From JAEMQF01 sp049297615 (GTDB lineage: Bacteria; Pseudomonadota; Gammaproteobacteria; Burkholderiales; Burkholderiaceae_C), in assembly GCA_049297615.1 (NCBI GenBank), contig JBAQUQ010000047.1:1-64000 (forward strand): a stretch of DNA of 64,000 bases, in the 5' to 3' direction. A program made the position numbers and the translations under genes. The notes below the pieces were generated by a model. It saw nothing but the letters and a program-made list of their open reading frames with translations. It did not search any database and had not been told where the DNA came from. The stretch's first letter is position 1, and each line of letters opens with the position of its first letter. Shown piece after piece: positions 1 to 8,531 of this stretch.

Positions 1-11
1 GAGGCGCAATG

Positions 12-36
12 AAAAAAGGGCTGCCGGAGGCAGCCC
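12..36 (-). terminator. Rho-independent terminator of groESL
   Basis: Read on the minus strand this is a perfect 8-bp stem (GGGCTGCC / GGCAGCCC) with a 3-base loop, followed directly by six T. It lies about 50 bases beyond the groEL stop codon, so it ends the groES-groEL transcript. Confidence 0.9.
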
Positions 37-83
37 TTCGATTCACGGCAAGCCGATTCGATTTCGGCCCGAGGCATTGAACA

Positions 84-1739
84 TTACATGTCCATGCCAC
101 CCATGCCGCCCATGCCGCCGCCCATGCCGCCGCCCATGCCGCCGCCAGCAGGAGCGTCGTCCTTCGGCGCTTCGGCGACCATGGCTTCCGTGGTGAGCAT
201 CAGCGAGGCGACCGACGCGGCGTTTTGCAGCGCAATGCGCGTCACCTTCGTCGGGTCCAGGATGCCCATCTCGATCATGTCGCCATACTGGCCGTTCTGG
301 GCGTTGTAGCCGTAGTTGCCCTTGCCGGCCAGTACCGCATTGACAACGACGCTCGATTCGTCGCCGGCGTTGGCGACGATGATGCGAATCGGCTCCTCGA
401 TGGCACGCAGGATCAGCTTGATGCCGGCATCCTGGTCGGGGTTGTCACCCTTGATCTTTCCGGCGGCCTGCTTGGCGCGCAGCAGGGAGACGCCACCGCC
501 CGCGACGATGCCTTCTTCGACAGCAGCGCGCGTGGCGTGCAGCGCGTCCTCGACACGCGCCTTCTTCTCCTTCATCTCGACTTCGGTGGCTGCGCCGACC
601 TTGATCAGCGCCACACCGCCGGCGAGCTTGGCAACGCGCTCTTGCAGCTTCTCTTTGTCGTAGTCGCTGGTCGCCTCCTCGATCTGCACGCGCACTTGCT
701 TGACGCGCGCTTCGATGTCGGCTGCGGCACCGTTGCCGTCGATGATGGTCGTGTTCTCCTTGGCCACTTCGACGCGCTTGGCCTGGCCCAGATCGGCCAG
801 CGTGACCTTCTCCAGCGTCAGACCCACTTCTTCGGCGATGACCTTGCCGCCGGTCAGGATGGCAATGTCTTCCAGCATGGCCTTGCGACGGTCACCGAAG
901 CCCGGCGCCTTGACGGCGCAGACCTTGAGGATGCCGCGGATCGTGTTCACGACCAGGGTGGCCAGGGCCTCGCCTTCCACTTCTTCGGCAACGATCAACA
1001 GCGGGCGCCCGGCCTTGGCCACCGCTTCGAGCGTGGGCAAGAGTTCGCGGATGTTGCTGATCTTCTTGTCGAACAGCAGCACGAACGGGTTGTCGAGAAT
1101 CGACGCCTGTTTGTCCGGATTGTTGATGAAGTAGGGCGACAGATAGCCGCGGTCGAATTGCATGCCTTCGACGACTTCGAGCTCGCTGTTCAGGCTCTTG
1201 CCGTCTTCGACGGTGATCACGCCTTCCTTGCCGACCTTGTCCATCGCGTCGGCGATGATCTTGCCGACCTCTTCATCGCTGTTTGCCGAGATCGTGCCGA
1301 CCTGGGCGATTTCTTTCGATGTCGTCGTAGGCTTGGACTGCTTCTTGAGCTGCTCGACGAGGACCGTGACGGCCTTATCGATGCCGCGCTTCAGGTCCAT
1401 CGGGTTCATGCCGGCGGCCACATACTTCATGCCTTCGCGGATGATGGCCTGGGCCAGCACGGTCGCGGTGGTGGTGCCGTCTCCGGCGATGTCGCTGGTC
1501 TTGGAAGCGACTTCCTTGACCATCTGGGCGCCCATGTTCTGGAGCTTGTCTTTCAGCTCGATTTCCTTGGCCACCGATACACCGTCTTTGGTGACGGTCG
1601 GGGCGCCGAAGCTGCGCTCTAGCACCACATTGCGGCCCTTGGGACCCAGCGTCACTTTCACTGCGTTGGCCAGGATGTTCACACCCTCGACCATACGGGC
1701 ACGGGCGTCACCGCCGAATACCACTTCTTTTGCTGCCAT
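84..1739 (-). CDS. groEL: 60 kDa chaperonin GroEL
   Basis: ATP-driven protein-folding chamber of the cytoplasm, working with the GroES lid. The 551-residue product begins AAKEVVFGGDARARM and carries the nucleotide-binding motifs LGPKGR (residues 31-36) and GDGTTT (86-91), with the catalytic Asp in the latter. It ends in the flexible Gly-Gly-Met repeat tail (about residues 532-549) typical of bacterial GroEL. Full family length. It is the second gene of the groES-groEL operon, 128 bp downstream of groES, and is presumably controlled by the CIRCE element in front of groES. Identification is secure. Confidence 0.99.
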   Translation of the reverse strand: MAAKEVVFGGDARARMVEGVNILANAVKVTLGPKGRNVVLERSFGAPTVTKDGVSVAKEIELKDKLQNMGAQMVKEVASKTSDIAGDGTTTATVLAQAIIREGMKYVAAGMNPMDLKRGIDKAVTVLVEQLKKQSKPTTTSKEIAQVGTISANSDEEVGKIIADAMDKVGKEGVITVEDGKSLNSELEVVEGMQFDRGYLSPYFINNPDKQASILDNPFVLLFDKKISNIRELLPTLEAVAKAGRPLLIVAEEVEGEALATLVVNTIRGILKVCAVKAPGFGDRRKAMLEDIAILTGGKVIAEEVGLTLEKVTLADLGQAKRVEVAKENTTIIDGNGAAADIEARVKQVRVQIEEATSDYDKEKLQERVAKLAGGVALIKVGAATEVEMKEKKARVEDALHATRAAVEEGIVAGGGVSLLRAKQAAGKIKGDNPDQDAGIKLILRAIEEPIRIIVANAGDESSVVVNAVLAGKGNYGYNAQNGQYGDMIEMGILDPTKVTRIALQNAASVASLMLTTEAMVAEAPKDDAPAGGGMGGGMGGGMGGMGGMDM

Positions 1740-1867
1740 TTGATTTCTCTCCTAGATTCTGGTTAGCCGGCTTGCGCCGGAGGATTCTTTTGTCTGCGGC
1801 CGGGCCTTCGGCCCTTGACTTCGCTGCGCGAAGTTAGCCTTCGACGGAAGAAGCAAGCGCGCTGCGC
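1740..1867 (-). other. groES-groEL intercistronic hairpin cluster
   Basis: The 128-bp gap between groES and groEL holds perfect short inverted repeats: GGGCC-TTC-GGCCC at 1802-1814 and ACTTCGC-TGC-GCGAAGT at 1818-1834, plus a weaker CCGG-based one near 1770. None is followed by a T tract in the direction of transcription, so they look like mRNA processing or stability structures, not terminators. Function is inferred. Confidence 0.4.
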
Positions 1868-2161
1868 TTACTTCTTCTCGACGACGGCGAAGAGGTCTTC
1901 TTCGCGCATCACCAGCAGTTCATCGCCGTCGACCTTGACGGTCTGGCCGCTGTACTTGCCGAACAAGACACGGTCACCGGTCTTGACGTTCAGCGCGATG
2001 AAGTCGCCCTTTTCGTTGCGCTTGCCGGGGCCCACCGCGAGCACTTCACCCTGGTCGGGCTTCTCGGCTGCGTTGTCGGGAATCACGATTCCCGAAGCGG
2101 TCTTGGTTTCTTGTTCTAGGCGTTTAACGATCACGCGATCGTGCAACGGACGAAGTTTCAT
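1868..2161 (-). CDS. groES: 10 kDa co-chaperonin GroES
   Basis: Heptameric lid of the GroEL chamber. The product is 97 residues starting MKLRPLHDRVIVKR, with the mobile loop around residues 17-32 (TASGIVIPDNAAEK) and the C-terminal region ending EEDLFAVVEKK. A longer in-frame start exists 66 bp upstream (at 2227), but the start at 2161 is preceded by AAGGAGA at ideal spacing and gives the standard family length. First gene of the groESL operon. Confidence 0.98.
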   Translation of the reverse strand: MKLRPLHDRVIVKRLEQETKTASGIVIPDNAAEKPDQGEVLAVGPGKRNEKGDFIALNVKTGDRVLFGKYSGQTVKVDGDELLVMREEDLFAVVEKK

Positions 2162-2266
2162 GGCATCTCCTTGATGAATCGGAACTCGAAAATTACGAGG
2201 GTTTAGACTGAGTGTGCGCTCATTCACTTATCTGACAACGATCCTGCGGCGTGGGAAAAGTTGCCG

Positions 2267-2293
2267 TTAGCACTCAACATAGCCGAGTGCTAG
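2267..2293 (-). promoter_or_regulatory. CIRCE element (HrcA operator)
   Basis: The sequence TTAGCACTC-N9-GAGTGCTAG matches the CIRCE consensus TTAGCACTC-N9-GAGTGCTAA with a single end mismatch. It lies just downstream of the groES promoter -10 box, about 105 bp before the groES start codon. CIRCE is the known operator of the heat-shock repressor HrcA; hrcA itself is not in the window. Confidence 0.95.
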
Positions 2294-2300
2294 CAGGCGG

Positions 2301-2330
2301 AGTATATAGGTCCACGCCGAGCGTTTTCAA
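2301..2330 (-). promoter_or_regulatory. groESL promoter
   Basis: On the minus strand TTGAAA (2325-2330) and TATACT (2301-2306) are separated by 18 bp, immediately upstream of the CIRCE element, so that HrcA bound at CIRCE would cover the transcription start. The -35 region reads CTTGAAAA, which also resembles a sigma-32 -35 box, and a CCTATATA segment lies at about the right distance. Dual sigma-70/sigma-32 use is therefore possible but not shown. Confidence 0.7.
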
Positions 2331-2347
2331 GCGCGACACAATCCGGC

Positions 2348-3268
2348 ATGGGAATTCCGCAGCCGCGCAGCCGGCTCGCCTTGTATTCGAACCTGATCCG
2401 TTGGGACCGGCCGGCGGGCACCTTCTTGCTGCTGTGGCCGACCCTGTCCGCCCTTTGGATCGCAGCGCGCGGTTTTCCGGGTTGGCATTTGCTCATCGTG
2501 CTCACGGCCGGCACTTTGCTGATGCGCAGTGCCGGGTGCGCGCTGAATGACGTGGTCGATCGCGACTTCGACAAACATGTCAAGCGCACCGCGCAGCGCC
2601 CGGTCACGAGCGGCGCAGTCAGCGTCAACGAGGCATTGCTGCTCGGCGCTGTGCTCGCCCTGCTGGCCTTTGGTCTGGTCTTGACGACCACGGTCTCAGC
2701 CGTGGCCTGGAGTTTTGTGGGGTTGGCCTTGACGGCCTTCTACCCATTCACGAAACGATTTTTCTCGATGCCTCAAGCCGTGCTCGGCGTGGCGTTCAGC
2801 TTCGGCATCCCCATGGCATTTGCAGCGGTCCTTGGCAATCATTCCTGGGCGGTGGCCGACATCGTCGGCGCCGTCCCGCCGCTGGCCTGGTGCTTGCTCC
2901 TGGGAAACCTGTTCTGGGTGCTGGCCTACGACACCGAATATGCAATGGTGGACCGCGACGACGACCTGAAGATCGGCGTCTTGACCTCGGCCATCACGCT
3001 CGGGCGTTTCGACGTCGCCTCCGTGATGTTTTGCTACGCGGTCTACCTCGCGCTTTGGGCGTGGTTCGGTGTCCACGCCGGCCTGGGCTGGCTCTACGGG
3101 GCGGCAATCTGCGGCGCTGCGTTGATCGCCGCGTGGCACTTCACGCTGATTCGCGGCCGGACGCGCGAAGGGTGCTTTCGTGCCTTTCGCCTCAATCACT
3201 GGCTTGGATTCACCGTGCTCTGCGGCGTCGTGCTGGACTACGCGCTGGCCGACTCGCTTCAGGGGTAG
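2348..3268 (+). CDS. ubiA: 4-hydroxybenzoate polyprenyltransferase
   Basis: Inner-membrane prenyltransferase that attaches the polyprenyl tail to 4-hydroxybenzoate in ubiquinone synthesis. The 306-residue protein has many hydrophobic segments and both Asp-rich Mg-prenyl-diphosphate motifs of the UbiA family: NDVVDRDFD (67-75) and DRDDDLKIG (about 202-210). It is transcribed divergently from groESL, with its start only about 18 bp beyond the groESL -35 box, so the two promoters must overlap. Its 3' end overlaps the convergent gdhA end by 10 bp. Confidence 0.96.
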   Translation: MGIPQPRSRLALYSNLIRWDRPAGTFLLLWPTLSALWIAARGFPGWHLLIVLTAGTLLMRSAGCALNDVVDRDFDKHVKRTAQRPVTSGAVSVNEALLLGAVLALLAFGLVLTTTVSAVAWSFVGLALTAFYPFTKRFFSMPQAVLGVAFSFGIPMAFAAVLGNHSWAVADIVGAVPPLAWCLLLGNLFWVLAYDTEYAMVDRDDDLKIGVLTSAITLGRFDVASVMFCYAVYLALWAWFGVHAGLGWLYGAAICGAALIAAWHFTLIRGRTREGCFRAFRLNHWLGFTVLCGVVLDYALADSLQG

Positions 3269-4530
3269 AGGCCCCGTTCCTCGCGCGCAAGCAGGATGCG
3301 CTCGCAGGCCACCGCAAACGTCGCAGTGCGCAAGCTGATCTTGTGGCGGGTCGCGGTGTCCCAGATCTTGCGCAGTGCCTCGACCATGATCTTGTCGAGC
3401 CGAACATTGATTTCGTCTTCGCTCCAGAAGAAGCTGCTGAAGTCCTGAACCCACTCGAAGTAGCTGACCGTCACGCCGCCCGCATTGCAAATGACGTCGG
3501 GCATGACCAGCACACCGCGCTCGGCGAAAACGTCGTCGGCTTCCGGCAAAGTCGGCCCATTCGCACCTTCGAGGACGAGTCTGGCCTTGATGCGATTCGC
3601 TCGGCCTGGGTCGATCTGCCCTTCGAGCGCCGCCGGAATGAGAATGTCGCAATCGACGTCCCAGAAGGCTTCGTTGTCGATTGGTTCACCGCCGGCGTGC
3701 TGCGCGATGCAGCCATCGCGGTTGAGCGTCTCGTTGACCTTGGCGATATCGAAGCCTTTGGCATCGATTCGCGAGCCGGAGTGGTCTTGCATCGCCACCA
3801 ACTTCGCGCCGGCAGCGACGAACAGCTCGGCCGCCGTGCTGCCCACATTACCCATGCCCTGCACGGCGACTCGCGAGCCGCTCAGGTCCATGCCGAGATG
3901 CTGCGCCGCCTCGCGGCCCGTGATGAACACGCCGCGTCCCGTGGCTTTGACACGGCCCAGCGATCCCCCCAGGTGAATCGGCTTGCCGGTGACGACACCG
4001 GTGGCGGTGGCGCCGGTGTTCATCGAGTACGTATCCATCATCCACGCCATGATCTGCGCATTCGTGTTGACGTCGGGCGCAGGGATGTCGGTCTGCGGGC
4101 CGATGATGATGCCGATCTCGCTCGTGTAGCGCCGCGTCATGCGCTCGAGTTCCTTGCGCGACAGCGACTTCGGGTCGACGCGAATGCCGCCTTTCGCGCC
4201 GCCGTAAGGCAGGCCGACCCCGGCGTTCTTGATCGTCATCCAGGCGGCCAGGGCCATCACTTCTTCGAGGGTCACGTCGGGGTGATACCGCACTCCCCCT
4301 TTGCCGGGCCCGCGCGACAGGCTGTGCTGGACGCGATAACCCTCGAAGTGGCGCACGCTCCCGTCGTCCATTTCGATCGGCACATCGACGATCAAGGAAC
4401 GCTTCGGGTGCTTCAGCGACTCTGCCCAGCGCGCCAGGCTGCCGAGGTAGGGAAGCACCCGGTCGACCTGGGTGAGATAGGTGTGCCAAGGGCTGGCGTC
4501 ACCCGGTGAGATATAAGACAAGTAGCTCAT
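3259..4530 (-). CDS. gdhA: Glutamate dehydrogenase (Glu/Leu/Phe/Val family)
   Basis: Catalyses oxidative deamination of glutamate to 2-oxoglutarate (or the reverse), linking nitrogen and carbon metabolism in the cytosol. The 423-residue product has the glycine-rich active-site segment PYGGAKGGIRVDP around residue 110 with the catalytic Lys, the segment DIPAPDVNT downstream, and a Rossmann motif near GMGNVGS. An in-frame extension to 4668 is rejected because the start at 4530 (MSYLSYISPGD) has AAGGTG upstream and fits the family. Cofactor preference cannot be read with certainty. Converges on ubiA with a 10-bp overlap. Confidence 0.95.
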   Translation of the reverse strand: MSYLSYISPGDASPWHTYLTQVDRVLPYLGSLARWAESLKHPKRSLIVDVPIEMDDGSVRHFEGYRVQHSLSRGPGKGGVRYHPDVTLEEVMALAAWMTIKNAGVGLPYGGAKGGIRVDPKSLSRKELERMTRRYTSEIGIIIGPQTDIPAPDVNTNAQIMAWMMDTYSMNTGATATGVVTGKPIHLGGSLGRVKATGRGVFITGREAAQHLGMDLSGSRVAVQGMGNVGSTAAELFVAAGAKLVAMQDHSGSRIDAKGFDIAKVNETLNRDGCIAQHAGGEPIDNEAFWDVDCDILIPAALEGQIDPGRANRIKARLVLEGANGPTLPEADDVFAERGVLVMPDVICNAGGVTVSYFEWVQDFSSFFWSEDEINVRLDKIMVEALRKIWDTATRHKISLRTATFAVACERILLAREERGLYP

Positions 4531-4556
4531 GTTTGCACCTTGGGCGCTGGACTCGA

Positions 4557-5381
4557 TCAAACAACAGGCGAATCGCCGCCGAACTGATCGCCCAGCTCCT
4601 TGGCTCGTTGTTGCGCCGCCTTCAACGCTGCCACAAAGGCAGACTTGACGCCATGTGCTTCCAGGCAAAGCAGAGCTGCGTGGGTCGTGCCGCCTCTGGA
4701 GGTGACCCGCTCGCGCAGGGTTGCGGGCGTCTCGGGCGAAGCCTGGGCGAGCGCCGTGGCGCCGGAAAACGTGGCGAGTGCGAGCTTGCGGCCGACGTCG
4801 CCACTCAAGCCCATCTCCGTCGCAGCTTGCACCATCGCCTCGATGAAATAGAACACATAGGCCGGGCCGGAGCCCGACAGCGCGGTCACGGCGTCGAGAT
4901 CACCTTCTGCTTGAACCCACAGCGTCACCCCGGTGGCGCCGAGCACCTGCTCGGTCAAGGCGCGCTCGGCAGCTGTCACCGCCGCCGGCGCATACAGGGC
5001 TGCTATACCTCGTCCGATCAGGGCCGGCGTGTTGGGCATGGCACGTACCACCCGCGTAGTGTCCAATGCGCGGGCGATGGCCGCGATACGAATGCCGGCC
5101 ATGACGCTGAGTTGCAATGCCGCGCCAATATGCTCGCAGCAGTCTCGGGCCGCCGCCGCGAACACTTGCGGCTTGACGGCCCAGACGACGAGATCGGCAC
5201 CGGCAAGGCTCGAATCGGTAGCCGCCTGGCTCGACACCCCGAACTCGCTGCGCAGTTTGCCGCGCTTGTCGGCGTCGGGGTCAATCACATGCAACGCAGC
5301 CGCCGCATGGCCCTGCTTCAACAAACCGCTGATGACGGCGCCGGCCATATTGCCGCCACCGACGAAGATGATGCGTTGCAT
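4557..5381 (-). CDS. proC: Pyrroline-5-carboxylate reductase
   Basis: Last step of proline synthesis: NAD(P)H-dependent reduction of pyrroline-5-carboxylate. The 274-residue protein starts MQRIIFVGGGNMAGA, giving the N-terminal dinucleotide-binding motif GGGNMA (8-13), and has the family C-terminal signature TALSGSGPAYVF. A longer frame reaching 5516 overlaps yggS and is not used. proC lies 61 bp downstream of yggS in the same direction, a pairing seen in many proteobacteria, and only 26 bp before gdhA, so yggS-proC-gdhA may be one transcript. Confidence 0.97.
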   Translation of the reverse strand: MQRIIFVGGGNMAGAVISGLLKQGHAAAALHVIDPDADKRGKLRSEFGVSSQAATDSSLAGADLVVWAVKPQVFAAAARDCCEHIGAALQLSVMAGIRIAAIARALDTTRVVRAMPNTPALIGRGIAALYAPAAVTAAERALTEQVLGATGVTLWVQAEGDLDAVTALSGSGPAYVFYFIEAMVQAATEMGLSGDVGRKLALATFSGATALAQASPETPATLRERVTSRGGTTHAALLCLEAHGVKSAFVAALKAAQQRAKELGDQFGGDSPVV

Positions 5382-5442
5382 CACGCCAGTGTACGCACCC
5401 GGTCGCTCCGATGATTGCTGCGCCGATCGCTGCTCCGATCGA

Positions 5443-6171
5443 TCACCCCGGGTCGGCGTCCGGGCGGGGCGATGGGTGGGCTTGCTCGCGTTCGCCGAAG
5501 ATTGCGGTACCCACACGAATCAGGGTGGCGCCCTCCAAAATTGCGGCCTCGAGGTCGGCTGTCATGCCCATCGACAAGGTATCGAGTGCCAGACCTTGCG
5601 CGTTCAGGCCCTCCCACAGCTCGCGCAAGGCACGGTGCGGGGTGCGTTGTGCGGCGAGGTCCGGCAGCGCTTGCGCAATCGCCATCAAGCCCCGCAGGCG
5701 CAGGCCTGGCAGTTGCCGTACGGAGCGCGCGAGAGCGGCCACTTCGCCGGGTGCCACTCCCGATTTGCTGGGCTGTGCACCGATGTTGACTTGCAGGCAG
5801 ACTTGCAAGGGCTCGCGCCCGGCGGGGCGCTGCTCACTCAGACGCCGTGCCACCTTAATCCTATCAATGGTGTGGACCCAATCGAAATGCTCGGCGATCG
5901 ATCGTGTCTTGTTCGCCTGCAAGGGGCCGATCATGTGCCATGTCATGTGGCTTCGCAGGTCGGCCAGGGCGTCGATCTTCGCGCACCCTTCCTGGGCATA
6001 GTTCTCGCCGAAGTGGCACTCGCCAGCTTCATAGGCCTCACGCAGCGCAGCCGCCCGGGCGGTCTTGCTCACGCACAGCAATGTGACGCTTCGCACGGGC
6101 CGGCCCGCCGCCAGGCACGCCTGGGCGATGCGCTGTCGAACCGTGCCGATGTTGTCTGCGATCCTCGTCAT
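5443..6171 (-). CDS. yggS: Pyridoxal 5'-phosphate homeostasis protein
   Basis: YggS/PLPBP-family protein that binds PLP and buffers vitamin B6 and amino-acid pools; no enzymatic activity is known for the family. The 242 residues include the PLP-binding Lys in LLCVSKT (Lys36), HFGENYAQEG and WHMIGPLQANKTR, all family hallmarks. It is the first gene of a probable yggS-proC unit and is divergent from pilT, with 80 bp between starts. Confidence 0.96.
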   Translation of the reverse strand: MTRIADNIGTVRQRIAQACLAAGRPVRSVTLLCVSKTARAAALREAYEAGECHFGENYAQEGCAKIDALADLRSHMTWHMIGPLQANKTRSIAEHFDWVHTIDRIKVARRLSEQRPAGREPLQVCLQVNIGAQPSKSGVAPGEVAALARSVRQLPGLRLRGLMAIAQALPDLAAQRTPHRALRELWEGLNAQGLALDTLSMGMTADLEAAILEGATLIRVGTAIFGEREQAHPSPRPDADPG

Positions 6172-6251
6172 AATTCGCCCGGAGTATCGCGTGCGCGCGG
6201 CACCTCGCGCTCGACGCGTCGACCCGGCTGCCGATCAACTTTGCGGACATC

Positions 6252-7295
6252 ATGGACATCACCCAACTGCTCGCGTTTTCGGTCAAGAACAAGGCGTCGG
6301 ACCTGCACCTTTCGTCAGGTCTACCGCCGATGATCCGGGTGCACGGCGACGTGCGCAGAATCAACATCGATGCCTTGGACCACAAGCAGGTCCACGACAT
6401 GGTGTACGACATCATGAACGATTCGCAGCGCAAGTCCTACGAAGAGGTCCTCGAGTGCGATTTTTCATTCGAGATCCAGGGTCTGGCGCGATTTCGCGTG
6501 AACGCGTTCAACCAGAACCGCGGGGCCGCGGCCGTGTTCCGCACGATTCCTTCGAAAATCCTCACTCTCGAGCAGCTCAACACGCCGAAGATTTTTGCCG
6601 AGCTGGCGATGAAGCCGCGCGGCCTGGTGCTTTGCACCGGCCCCACCGGTTCGGGCAAGTCGACCACCCTGGCCGCGATGGTGAACCACCTCAACGAAAA
6701 CGAATTCGGCCACGTCTTGACGGTCGAGGACCCGATCGAATTCGTGCACGAGTCGAAGAAGTGCCTGATCAACCAGCGCGAAGTCGGCCCGCACACCTTG
6801 AGCTTTGCCAATGCGCTGCGCTCTGCCTTGCGTGAGGATCCGGACGCCATCCTGGTGGGTGAAATGCGCGACCTGGAAACGATCCGGCTGGCCTTGACGG
6901 CTGCCGAGACCGGGCACTTGGTGTTCGGTACGCTGCACACCTCGAGTGCCGCCAAGACGGTAGACCGAATCGTCGACGTTTTCCCCGCGGCGGAGAAGGA
7001 TATGGTGCGCGCCATGCTGTCCGAGTCGGTGATCGGCGTGATTTCGCAGACTCTGTGCAAACTCAAGGACGGGTCGGGTCGGGTCGCAGCACACGAGATC
7101 ATGCTCGGTACGGCGGCGATTCGAAACCTGATCCGGGAAAACAAGGTCGCCCAGATGTATTCGTCGATCCAAACCGGCAACAACATGGGGATGCAGACGC
7201 TGGACCAGAACCTGGCCGACCTGGTGCGCCGCAATGTGGTCACGCCGGCGGAGGCGCGCACCAAGGCCAAGTTCCCGGAAAACTTCCCCGGCTGA
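6252..7295 (+). CDS. pilT: Type IV pilus retraction ATPase PilT
   Basis: Hexameric ATPase at the pilus base that powers pilus retraction and twitching motility. 347 residues with the Walker A motif GPTGSGKST (about 130-138), Asp box, Walker B region around GEMRD (about 204), and the His box GHLVFGTLHT. The retraction-specific AIRNLIRENK motif is present near residue 290. Followed by pilU on the same strand after 86 bp. Confidence 0.98.
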   Translation: MDITQLLAFSVKNKASDLHLSSGLPPMIRVHGDVRRINIDALDHKQVHDMVYDIMNDSQRKSYEEVLECDFSFEIQGLARFRVNAFNQNRGAAAVFRTIPSKILTLEQLNTPKIFAELAMKPRGLVLCTGPTGSGKSTTLAAMVNHLNENEFGHVLTVEDPIEFVHESKKCLINQREVGPHTLSFANALRSALREDPDAILVGEMRDLETIRLALTAAETGHLVFGTLHTSSAAKTVDRIVDVFPAAEKDMVRAMLSESVIGVISQTLCKLKDGSGRVAAHEIMLGTAAIRNLIRENKVAQMYSSIQTGNNMGMQTLDQNLADLVRRNVVTPAEARTKAKFPENFPG

Positions 7296-7381
7296 TATTG
7301 CGGACCGGGCGCCGATACTGAACCGGCTCGCCGTTGCCGACCCGCCGCGGCGCCCTTGCCCCACTCTCACAGGACAGCCAA

Positions 7382-8518
7382 ATGGAAAGAGACCAAGCCT
7401 CCAAGTTCGTCAACGATCTGCTGCGCCTGATGATCACGCGCGGCGGCTCGGACCTGTTCCTCACGGTTGACTTTCCGCCCGCCATCAAGGTCGACGGCAA
7501 GGTAACCAAAGTCTCGCCGCAGCCGCTCACGGGTCAACACACGATGGCGTTGGCGCGCTCCGTGATGAACGACAAGCAGGCGGCGGAATTCGAAAGAACC
7601 AAGGAGTGCAATTTCGCCATCGCCCCGCAGGGGGTGGGTCGCTTTCGCGTGAATGCCTTTATTCAGCAGGGCCATGTGGGCCTGGTGCTCAGAACCATCC
7701 CGCAAGTGCTGCCGACGATCGACAGCATGAACCTGCCGCAAATCCTCAAAGACGTCGCCTTGACGAAGCGGGGCCTGGTGATCTTGGTGGGCGCTACCGG
7801 CTCGGGCAAGAGCACGTCGCTGGCGGCGCTCGTCGACCACCGCAACGAAAACTCCTATGGCCACATCATCACGATCGAGGACCCGGTGGAGTTCGTGCAC
7901 ATGCACAAGAACTGTGTCATCACGCAGCGCGAGGTCGGCATCGACACCGATGGCTGGGCGCAGGCGCTGAAGAACACCCTTCGTCAGGCACCCGACGTCA
8001 TCCTGATGGGCGAAATTCGCGATCGCGAAACCATGGAACACGCCGTGGCGTTTGCCGAGACCGGCCATCTGTGCCTGGCCACATTGCATGCCAACAGTTC
8101 CAACCAGGCGCTGGACCGCATCATCAACTTTTTCCCCGAAGAACGCCGTTCCCAGTTGCTGATGGACTTGGCGCTCAACCTCAAGGGATTGATCTCGCAG
8201 CGGCTCCTGCCTCGCCAAGAGGGCAAGGGCCGGGTCGCTGCGGTGGAAATCATGCTGAATACGCCCTTGATTTCCGATCTGATCAACAAGGGCGAAGTGA
8301 CCGAGATCAAGGAACTGATGAAGCGCTCGCGCGAACTCGGCATGCAGACCTTCGACCAGGCCCTGTTCGATCTCTACGAGAACCAGTTGGTGACCTACAA
8401 CGATGCGGTGCGCAACGCCGATTCCGTGAACGACCTGCGCCTGCAAATCAAACTTCACAGCCAGCGCGCCCGCAACGTCGACCTGGCCGCAGGCACCGAG
8501 CACTTGACCATTGTCTGA
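7382..8518 (+). CDS. pilU: PilT-like ATPase PilU
   Basis: PilT paralogue that assists pilus retraction. 378 residues with Walker A GATGSGKST (about 137-145), Walker B around LMGEIRDRET and the His box GHLCLATLHANSS. An upstream in-frame start at 7334 exists, but the start at 7382 (MERDQASKF) matches known PilU N-termini. The longer C-terminal tail relative to PilT is typical for PilU. Forms a pilT-pilU operon. Confidence 0.97.
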   Translation: MERDQASKFVNDLLRLMITRGGSDLFLTVDFPPAIKVDGKVTKVSPQPLTGQHTMALARSVMNDKQAAEFERTKECNFAIAPQGVGRFRVNAFIQQGHVGLVLRTIPQVLPTIDSMNLPQILKDVALTKRGLVILVGATGSGKSTSLAALVDHRNENSYGHIITIEDPVEFVHMHKNCVITQREVGIDTDGWAQALKNTLRQAPDVILMGEIRDRETMEHAVAFAETGHLCLATLHANSSNQALDRIINFFPEERRSQLLMDLALNLKGLISQRLLPRQEGKGRVAAVEIMLNTPLISDLINKGEVTEIKELMKRSRELGMQTFDQALFDLYENQLVTYNDAVRNADSVNDLRLQIKLHSQRARNVDLAAGTEHLTIV

Positions 8519-8531
8519 AGGCGCTCGCGCC

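Noticed and set aside
88..170. Short tandem repeat near the groEL 3' end
   Set aside because: It is the coding sequence of the Gly-Gly-Met tail of GroEL, normal for the family.
225..1622. Long open frame antisense to groEL (465 codons)
   Set aside because: It is an artefact of GC-rich codon use on the opposite strand; the product is compositionally odd (rich in Asp, Gly, Leu, Arg) and groEL on the other strand is certain. The same applies to long antisense frames under priA, recQ, dadA, the molybdenum hydroxylase and zwf.
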